A stretch of DNA of 28,931 nucleotides from an uncultured Alkalilimnicola sp. (GTDB taxonomy: Bacteria > Pseudomonadota > Gammaproteobacteria > Nitrococcales > AK92), in contig CALGAN010000080.1 of assembly GCA_937951875.1 (NCBI GenBank), positions 1 to 28,931 on the forward strand. Direction: 5' to 3'. Both the position numbers and the translations under genes were made by a program. Positions 23,829 to 28,931 of this stretch are shown here, in pieces. The notes under the pieces are model-generated. The model was given only the letters and a program-made list of their open reading frames with translations, had not been told where the DNA came from and did no database searches. The number at the start of each line of letters is the position of its first letter. Positions within the stretch are counted from its first letter, which is position 1.

Positions 23829-25916
23829 CTACGCGCTGTAGAACCCCTTGCCTTCCTTCGCCAGGCGCTCGAGCAGCGGCGCCGGCTCCCATTGCTTGCC
23901 ACCGATGGTCTGGTGATAACGCAGGACGCCCTCGTAGATGGTCTTGAGACCGACCTGATCGGCCCAGAACATGAGGCCGCCGCGGTACACAGGGAAGCCG
24001 TAGCCGTAGATCCAGACGATGTCGATGTCCAGCGGCCGGGCGGCGATGCCCTCCTCCAGGATCTTGGCGCCCTCGTTGACCATCACGTACAGGCAGCGCT
24101 CCAGGATTTCCTGGTCGCTGATCTGGCGCGGCTGGATGCCCTTCTCGCGGCGGTGCTCCTCGATGATCTTGGCCACCTCCGGATCGGGGATCGGCGTGCG
24201 GCTGCCGGCCTCGTAGCGGTAGATGCCGAGGCCGTTCTTCTGGCCGAGGCGGCCGGCGAGCACCAGCTTGTCGGCCCAGGTCAGCTCCTGCGCCTCCGGC
24301 ACGCCGGCCTTGCGCAGCTCCTCGCGGATGCGGTAGCCGACGTCCAGACCGGCCAGGTCGGACATGGCGAACTGGCCCATGGGGAAGCCGAAGTCATAGA
24401 GCACCTTGTCGACCTGCTCCGGCGAGGCGCCCTCGTTGACCAGGCTCATGGCCTCGCGGCCGCGCTGGTTGAGGATGCGGTTGCCGACGAAGCCGTGGCA
24501 GTTGCCGACCAGCACGCCGACCTTGCCGATCTTCTTCGACAGGTCCATGACCGTGGCGATGACGTCCGGGGCGGTGGCCTTGCCGCGCACGTTCTCCAGC
24601 AGCTTCATGACGTTGGCCGGGCTGAAGAAGTGCATGCCGATCACGTCCTGCGGCCGCTTGGTGGCCGAGGCGATCTCATCGATGTCGAGCGTGGAGGTGT
24701 TGCTGGCGAGGATCGCGCCGGGCTTGCAGACCTCGTCCAGCTTGGCGAACACCTGCTTCTTGATGTCCATGTTCTCGAACACCGCCTCGATCACGAGGTC
24801 GACGTCCTTGAGATCATCGTAGGACAGCGTCGGACGGATGAAGCTCATACGCTTGTCGACGTCCTCGGCGCGCAGGCGGCCGCTCTTGACCGACCCCTCG
24901 TAGTTCTTGCGGATCAGCGCCACGCCCCGATCCAGCGCTTCCTGCGAGACTTCCAGCAGGTACACCGGAATGCCGGCGTTGGCGAAGTTCATGGCGATAC
25001 CGCCGCCCATGGTGCCGGCGCCGATGATGGCCGCCGTGCGGATCTCGCGCTTCTGCACGTCCGCCGGCAGGCCCGGCACCTTGGCCACTTCGCGCTCGGC
25101 GAAGAACACGTGGCGCTGGGCCTTGGACTGCGGCGAGGCCACCAGCTCGGCGAACAGCTCGCGCTCGCGCTTGAGGCCCTCGGCGAACGGCAGCTCCACC
25201 GCGGCGCGCACCGCCTTGATGCAGTGGAACGGCGCCAGGAAACCGCGCTGCTTGCGGGCGATGCTGCGCTCGAACTCCTCGAACAGGTTCGGGTTGTCGA
25301 GCTTGACCTGCATGTCGCAGATGCGGCGCAGCGGCGCCTTCTCGGCCACCAGCTTCTTGGCGTAGGCGATGGCGCCCTCGAGCAGATCGCCCTCGATGAT
25401 CTCGTCGATGATGCCCAGCGCCTTGGCCTTGGGCGCCGGCACGTGGTTGCCCTCGACAATCATCTGCAGCGCCGCCTCGGCGCCGATCAGGCGCGGCAGA
25501 CGCTGCGTGCCGCCGGCGCCCGGCAGGATGCCGAGCTTGACCTCGGGCAGACCAACCTTGGCGCTGGCCACCGCCACGCGGTAATCGCAGCCCAAAGCCA
25601 CTTCCAGGCCGCCGCCGAGCGCGGTGCCGTGGATGGCCGCGACCACCAGCTTGCCGCTCTGCTCGTACTCGTTGATCACCTCGGGCAGGGCCGGACCCTG
25701 CGGCGGCTTGCCGAACTCGCGAATATCGGCGCCGGCCGGAAAGGTCTTGTTGGCGCCGATGACCACCAGCGCCTGCGCGCCGTCATCGGCCAGACCCTGA
25801 CGCAGACAGGCCTGCAGCCCGGCGCGCACCCCCTGGCCCAGGGCATTCACCGGCGGATAATCGACGGTAATTACGCCGATCCCGTCGCGCAGTTCGTAGC
25901 GAACGACCTCGCTCAT
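23829..25916 (-). CDS. multifunctional enoyl-CoA hydratase/3-hydroxyacyl-CoA dehydrogenase (FadB/FadJ/peroxisomal MFE-1 type)
   Basis: This 695-aa protein has an N-terminal crotonase domain (1 to about 190): oxyanion motif FPAGADIREF, GTALGGGLEVALG with E105, and LPEVKLGILPGAGGTQRLPR with E125. Both catalytic glutamates are present. An NAD-binding 3-hydroxyacyl-CoA dehydrogenase domain begins at about residue 290 (IIGAGTMGGGIAMNFANAG). HFFSPANVMKLLE carries the catalytic His, and GNCHGFVGNRIL and YGYGFPVYRGGLMFWAD lie in the C-terminal helical domains. It should hydrate 2-enoyl-CoA and oxidise (S)-3-hydroxyacyl-CoA. At 695 aa it is closer in length to FadJ or the peroxisomal enzyme. No thiolase partner is adjacent. 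The ATG at 25914-25916 has an ideal AAGGAGGAG; the upstream frame to 25955 is not expected to be translated. Confidence 0.95.
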   Translation of the reverse strand: MSEVVRYELRDGIGVITVDYPPVNALGQGVRAGLQACLRQGLADDGAQALVVIGANKTFPAGADIREFGKPPQGPALPEVINEYEQSGKLVVAAIHGTALGGGLEVALGCDYRVAVASAKVGLPEVKLGILPGAGGTQRLPRLIGAEAALQMIVEGNHVPAPKAKALGIIDEIIEGDLLEGAIAYAKKLVAEKAPLRRICDMQVKLDNPNLFEEFERSIARKQRGFLAPFHCIKAVRAAVELPFAEGLKRERELFAELVASPQSKAQRHVFFAEREVAKVPGLPADVQKREIRTAAIIGAGTMGGGIAMNFANAGIPVYLLEVSQEALDRGVALIRKNYEGSVKSGRLRAEDVDKRMSFIRPTLSYDDLKDVDLVIEAVFENMDIKKQVFAKLDEVCKPGAILASNTSTLDIDEIASATKRPQDVIGMHFFSPANVMKLLENVRGKATAPDVIATVMDLSKKIGKVGVLVGNCHGFVGNRILNQRGREAMSLVNEGASPEQVDKVLYDFGFPMGQFAMSDLAGLDVGYRIREELRKAGVPEAQELTWADKLVLAGRLGQKNGLGIYRYEAGSRTPIPDPEVAKIIEEHRREKGIQPRQISDQEILERCLYVMVNEGAKILEEGIAARPLDIDIVWIYGYGFPVYRGGLMFWADQVGLKTIYEGVLRYHQTIGGKQWEPAPLLERLAKEGKGFYSA

Positions 25917-26058
25917 GACTCCTCCTTCACAATGGCCGGCCCCGCCGAGGGCCAAGCCGGGTTAGACGCGGTGGATGCGGATCGGCAATAGTGGTTAGGC
26001 GAGCCGCCGAACATGCCGAATTAGCAGCATCCGATTACATCGCTGCGCTCAGCATTTT

Positions 26059-26126
26059 TGCTGCATTGCAGCACAGGAATTCTTGGTGCTGGCTGACGAG
26101 TATATGCAAAATGGCTCGTGCTGCAA
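26059..26126 (-). promoter_or_regulatory. candidate promoter and operator of the FadB-like gene in the divergent FadB/MaoC region
   Basis: TGCTGCA-T-TGCAGCA (26059-26073) is a perfect 7-1-7 palindrome. On the minus strand TTGCAG (26121-26126), 16 bases and TATACT (26099-26104) form a promoter with a near-consensus -10. Transcription would start near 26092, placing the palindrome 20-35 bases downstream of it. A further TGCTGCA half-site (26119-26125) overlaps the -35. This layout fits repression by an unidentified factor that may also affect the divergent maoC gene. Confidence 0.5.
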
Positions 26127-26182
26127 TTTTTTGGAACGGTATTTTGCGTAGCGAAACTTGATAACGGTAAGGAGGAGCACCC

Positions 26183-26641
26183 GTGCGAACCATCGACAGC
26201 GTAGCGGCGCTGAAAGCGCTCGAAGGCCAGGAGCTGGGCAGCAGCGACTGGATCCGGATCGACCAGGACCGCATCCAGGCTTTCGCCGACGCCACCGGCG
26301 ATCATCAATGGATCCATCTGGACGTCGAGCGCGCGCGCCGTGAGACCCCGTGGGGCACGACCATCGCCCATGGTTTTCTGACCCTGTCCCTGCTGCCCAT
26401 GCTGTCGCAGCAGATCTACCAGGTGAATGGCGTGAAGTCGCGCATCAACTACGGCCTCGATCGAGTTCGTTTCACCAACCCGGTGCCGGCCGGTTCGCGG
26501 GTGCGGCTGCATCTGACCCTCAAGAGCGTCGAGGAAACCGCCCCCGGCCGTTGGCAGGTACGCTCCGAGGCGCGCATCGAGCTCGAAGGCAGCGAGCGGC
26601 CGGCCTGCGTGGCGGAAACCATCGGCCTGATGCTGACCTGA
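26183..26641 (+). CDS. MaoC-family hydratase ((R)-specific enoyl-CoA hydratase-like)
   Basis: This 152-aa hot-dog-fold protein has the hydratase-2 motif in FADATGDHQWIHLD, with the catalytic pair D40 and H45. TTIAHGFLTLSLLPML follows, then GLDRVRFTNPVPAGSRVRLH. It resembles NodN/PhaJ-like hydratases that add water to 2-enoyl-CoA giving the (R)-3-hydroxyacyl-CoA. The start is GTG at 26183, set by TAAGGAGGAGCACCC immediately upstream. It is the first gene of a two-gene unit with the SDR, which starts 43 bases further on. It is divergent from the FadB-like gene, which makes the opposite stereoisomer; PHA-monomer supply or handling of (R)-intermediates are possible roles. Confidence 0.93.
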   Translation: MRTIDSVAALKALEGQELGSSDWIRIDQDRIQAFADATGDHQWIHLDVERARRETPWGTTIAHGFLTLSLLPMLSQQIYQVNGVKSRINYGLDRVRFTNPVPAGSRVRLHLTLKSVEETAPGRWQVRSEARIELEGSERPACVAETIGLMLT

Positions 26642-26684
26642 ACGACACCCAGACCCCCTACCCCGCCACGAGGAGAGAAAAGGC

Positions 26685-27449
26685 ATGACACAACAACGCA
26701 AGATCGCCATCGTCACCGGCGCCTCATCGGGCGTCGGCGCCGCCACCGCCCGCCTGCTAGCCAGCCGCGGCTGGGGCGTGCTGGTCAACTACGCCCACAG
26801 CGAAGAGGCCGCGCGCGCGGTCGCCGCCGAATGCGAGCAGCTGGGCGGCGAGGCGCTGGTCTGCCAGGGCAACGTCGCCAACGACGAGGATTGCCGCCGC
26901 ATCGTCGACGCCGCGCTGGAGCGCTGGGGCCGCATCGACGCGCTGGTGAACAACGCCGGCACCACCCGCTTTTGCGACCACGCCAACCTCGACGGCCTGA
27001 GCAAAGACGATTTCCTCGACATCTACGCCGTGAACACGGTCGGGCCGTTCCAGATGACCCGAGCCGCCGTGTCGGCGCTGAAGCGCAATGGCGGCGCCAT
27101 CGTCAATGTGGCTTCGATCGCCGGTGTCAAGGGTATCGGCAGCTCTGTGGCCTACGCGGCTTCCAAGGGCGCGCTCATCACGATGACCAAGTCGCTGGCG
27201 CGGGTACTAGGGCCGGAGATCCGCGTCAACGCGGTCTGCCCCGGCTTCATCCAGGGCCGCTGGCTGGAACAGGGCATGGGCAGCGAGCGCTACCACGCGT
27301 TCCGGCGCACGCTGGAGGAGCGCACGCCGCTGCGCCTGACCGCCACGCCCGAGCAGGTGGCGGAAGCCATCGTGACCTTCATCGAAGGCCTGTCCATCGT
27401 CACCGGCGAGACCTTGCTGGTCGACGGCGGCGCTCACCTGATCGGCTGA
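26685..27449 (+). CDS. SDR family oxidoreductase, FabG-like
   Basis: This 254-aa classical SDR has TGASSGVG (about 11-18), NNAG (about 89-92), N117, VASIAGVKG with S144, and YAASK with Y157 and K161, ending in LLVDGGAHL. V-N-Y after the second strand, as in FabG proteins that carry a basic or neutral residue there, suggests NADP(H), but this is tentative. Next to a MaoC hydratase it most likely interconverts (R)-3-hydroxyacyl and 3-ketoacyl thioesters. The ATG follows GAGGAGAGAAAAGGC. A bidirectional hairpin after the stop separates it from the convergent surE gene. Confidence 0.92.
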   Translation: MTQQRKIAIVTGASSGVGAATARLLASRGWGVLVNYAHSEEAARAVAAECEQLGGEALVCQGNVANDEDCRRIVDAALERWGRIDALVNNAGTTRFCDHANLDGLSKDDFLDIYAVNTVGPFQMTRAAVSALKRNGGAIVNVASIAGVKGIGSSVAYAASKGALITMTKSLARVLGPEIRVNAVCPGFIQGRWLEQGMGSERYHAFRRTLEERTPLRLTATPEQVAEAIVTFIEGLSIVTGETLLVDGGAHLIG

Positions 27450-27462
27450 CGCCGACGACTGC

Positions 27463-27487
27463 CGCGACGGGCCGCGCGCCCGTCGCG
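27463..27487. terminator. stem-loop between convergent SDR and surE genes
   Basis: CGCGACGGGC (27463-27472) pairs perfectly with GCCCGTCGCG (27478-27487) around a 5-base loop, 13 bases past the SDR stop and 10 bases past the surE stop. It has no U-tract on either strand. Confidence 0.6.
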
Positions 27488-27497
27488 TCTGGGGCCG

Positions 27498-28292
27498 TCA
27501 AGCGCCCTTGAGGAACTCGCTCAAGCCCACGCCCAATTCGTGACAATCCGGCGCGGTATCCCGCGCAAAGCGCAGCGGGCTGATCGAGATCCGCCCCTGC
27601 CGCACCGCCATCACGTCGCTGTCCTCCTCGGCATCCGTCAGATCGCCGTGCCGGAATCGCAGCCAGAAGTACTGCTGGGCCCGGCTGTCGAGACGGGCGT
27701 CGATCTCCACGCCGGCCAGCAGCCCGCGCGCCGGGCGCGTCAGACTCACGCCCCGCACCTGGTCGGCGTCGACGTCCGGGAAGTTGATGTTCAGGCAAAC
27801 GTCGCGCGGCCAGCCGCGCTCCAGCAGCGCCAGAATCAGCGGCGGCGCCAACCGGGCCGCGGTATCCCAGCGCACCCCCTCCGGCACGCGGAACGCCTGG
27901 CTGAGGGCAATCGCCGGCACGTTCAGCAACAGGCCGGTCATGGCCGCGCCGACCGTGCCGGAATAGGCCACGGCGTCGCTGAGGTTGTGGCCGCGGTTCA
28001 CGCCCGAGAGGATCAGACTCGGGCGGCACTCCTTCATCAGATGCTCGACCGCCAGCAAGACGCAGTCGCTGGGCGTGCCGCGCACGCTGTGCCTGCGGTC
28101 CGACCAGGAATACAGTCGCAGCGGATCCTGCAGGCTGACGCTATGGGATGTACCGCTTTGATCGTGTTCCGGCGCCACTACCCAGACTTCGTCGGAAAGC
28201 TCATTGGCGATCTGCTCGAGGACTTTCAGCCCCTCGGCCTGTATGCCGTCGTCGTTGGTGATGAGAATGCGCGGCACCGGCTTGCTCGACAT
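27498..28292 (-). CDS. surE: 5'/3'-nucleotidase SurE
   Basis: This 264-aa protein has ILITNDDGIQAEGL with metal-binding D14 and D15, VVAPEHDQSGTSHSVSL with the conserved S46, GTPSDCVLLAVEHL, LILSGVNRGHNL with the metal-binding Asn, and YSGTVGAAM. SurE is a divalent-metal phosphatase that hydrolyses nucleoside 5'- and 3'-monophosphates and polyphosphate and is linked to stationary-phase survival. In gammaproteobacteria surE usually sits with pcm, nlpD and rpoS; here it is isolated among fatty-acyl and transport genes, so it may be a paralogue. The ATG at 28290-28292 follows AGGAGAAGAGTAG. The length is normal for the family. Confidence 0.95.
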   Translation of the reverse strand: MSSKPVPRILITNDDGIQAEGLKVLEQIANELSDEVWVVAPEHDQSGTSHSVSLQDPLRLYSWSDRRHSVRGTPSDCVLLAVEHLMKECRPSLILSGVNRGHNLSDAVAYSGTVGAAMTGLLLNVPAIALSQAFRVPEGVRWDTAARLAPPLILALLERGWPRDVCLNINFPDVDADQVRGVSLTRPARGLLAGVEIDARLDSRAQQYFWLRFRHGDLTDAEEDSDVMAVRQGRISISPLRFARDTAPDCHELGVGLSEFLKGA

Positions 28293-28427
28293 CTACTCTT
28301 CTCCTACCCAGATAGGGATGTTTCTTATGAGCCGGGACAGCCCCCGGCTGAAGTGCTGGTGTATGGTCGCCTGCCCGCGTACGGAATGCCACCGGCCTCG
28401 CCTACTTACACTGCCCCCATAAACGCA

Positions 28428-28457
28428 AAAAGGCTGCCGCGGACGCGGCAGCCTTTT
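28428..28457. terminator. intrinsic terminator of the right-hand binding-protein gene
   Basis: A 13-bp stem (28428-28440 with 28445-28457, loop GGAC) has A-T pairs at its base, giving TTTTT on the minus strand directly after the GC-rich arm. It lies about 20 bases past the binding-protein stop. Confidence 0.85.
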
Positions 28458-28477
28458 CTCATACCGAGGCGTTGCCT

Positions 28478-28931
28478 TTACTTGGCGCCGCCCATGATCT
28501 CAGAGGTACGCACCGAGCGGATCTTGCCGTCCACCACGGTCGCGACCGGCGTATCGGCGGCGAAACCGCCCTTCTCGTCGATGTCGCGGATGCCCATCGG
28601 GTTGTGCTCGTCCGGAATGGCCTTCATGGCCTGGCCGATGGCGGCGCGGATCTTGGCCGGATCGCTGGTGGTGCCGGCGATCTTCATGGCCTCCACCATG
28701 ATATAGGTGGTCATGTAGTGATAGCCGGCCTCCGAGCCCGGGGTCTTGCCGAACTTCGCCTGATAGCGCTTGACGAAGTCCTTGGCCTCCGGATCCTCGT
28801 CATACACCAGCGGCAGCACGCCGACCGCGCCTTCCAGCATCTCCAGACCGCCGACCACCGCGGCCATCTCGTCGAGCTTGGCCTGGTCCATGACGATGAA
28901 GCCGCCCTTGAAGCCCAGCTCGCGGGCCTGC
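28478..28931 (-). CDS. ABC transporter substrate-binding protein, LivK type (3' part, truncated by window edge)
   Basis: The last 150 residues are visible and the gene continues beyond the right edge. ARELGFKGGFIVMDQAKLDEM, the segment EDPEAKDFVKRYQAKFGKTPGSEAGYHYMTTYIMVEAMKIAG and the C-terminal INE-like ending RTSEIMGGAK belong to the second lobe and hinge of the type I periplasmic-binding fold of Liv/HAAT transporters. The ligand is unknown. It is a different gene from the binding protein at the left edge, since only the N-terminal part of that one and only the C-terminal part of this one are seen, and they are 28 kb apart. A strong intrinsic terminator follows, so permease genes would have to lie upstream. 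Confidence 0.88.
   Translation of the reverse strand, partial: QARELGFKGGFIVMDQAKLDEMAAVVGGLEMLEGAVGVLPLVYDEDPEAKDFVKRYQAKFGKTPGSEAGYHYMTTYIMVEAMKIAGTTSDPAKIRAAIGQAMKAIPDEHNPMGIRDIDEKGGFAADTPVATVVDGKIRSVRTSEIMGGAK

Noticed and set aside
23892..25991. A 699-codon plus-strand frame antisense to the FadB-like gene
   Set aside because: The same codon-bias artefact; the minus-strand frame has full catalytic motifs and an ideal ribosome site.

Overview
This is a GC-rich, gene-dense stretch of a bacterial chromosome. Gene starts carry clear Shine-Dalgarno sequences, OMPLA-type and LivK-type envelope proteins are present, and there are many beta-oxidation enzymes. A proteobacterium is most likely, probably a lipid-, hydrocarbon- or steroid-degrading gammaproteobacterium. 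That placement is an inference from gene content, and I cannot name the genus. I see no tRNA, rRNA, CRISPR array, insertion sequence, phage gene or plasmid gene.

Region A (1-10.4 kb, minus strand) is a catabolic block. In transcription order it has an IclR-family regulator, an ACAD10/ACAD11-type acyl-CoA dehydrogenase, an SDR, an APH-fold phosphotransferase, a thiolase, a 599-aa acyl-CoA dehydrogenase and an acyl-CoA ligase. The 5' part of a branched-chain-amino-acid-type ABC substrate-binding protein follows. The dehydrogenase/SDR/kinase trio resembles LvaC/LvaD/LvaA of the levulinate/4-hydroxyacid pathway of Pseudomonas putida, and the fused kinase-dehydrogenase ACAD11 of animals. The block therefore plausibly activates a 4-oxo or 4-hydroxy acid, phosphorylates the 4-hydroxyl on CoA, moves it to the 3-position and cleaves by thiolysis. 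A palindromic candidate operator sits beside a possible promoter upstream of the trio.

Region B (10.5-18.9 kb, mostly plus strand) is mixed. It holds a histidine-phosphatase-family protein lacking the usual second catalytic His (divergent from iclR), an OMPLA-like phospholipase, and two minus-strand membrane proteins, one with a frame-changing 13-bp tandem duplication. A DesK/NarX-type kinase and LuxR-type regulator pair follows, then a class V aminotransferase-fold enzyme, a quinone-oxidoreductase-type MDR protein and a class II aldolase/adducin-family protein.

Region C (18.9-25.9 kb, minus strand) is a second fatty-acyl block. In transcription order it has a FadB/FadJ-like multifunctional protein, two adjacent acyl-CoA dehydrogenase subunits of the heteromeric (ChsE/FadE28-29) kind, a conserved hypothetical, a MarR regulator and a ketopantoate-reductase-like protein.

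Region D (26-28.9 kb) starts divergently with a MaoC hydratase and a FabG-like SDR. SurE and the C-terminal part of a second LivK-type binding protein follow on the minus strand. The divergent region between FadB and MaoC carries a perfect 7-1-7 palindrome next to a good -10 element.
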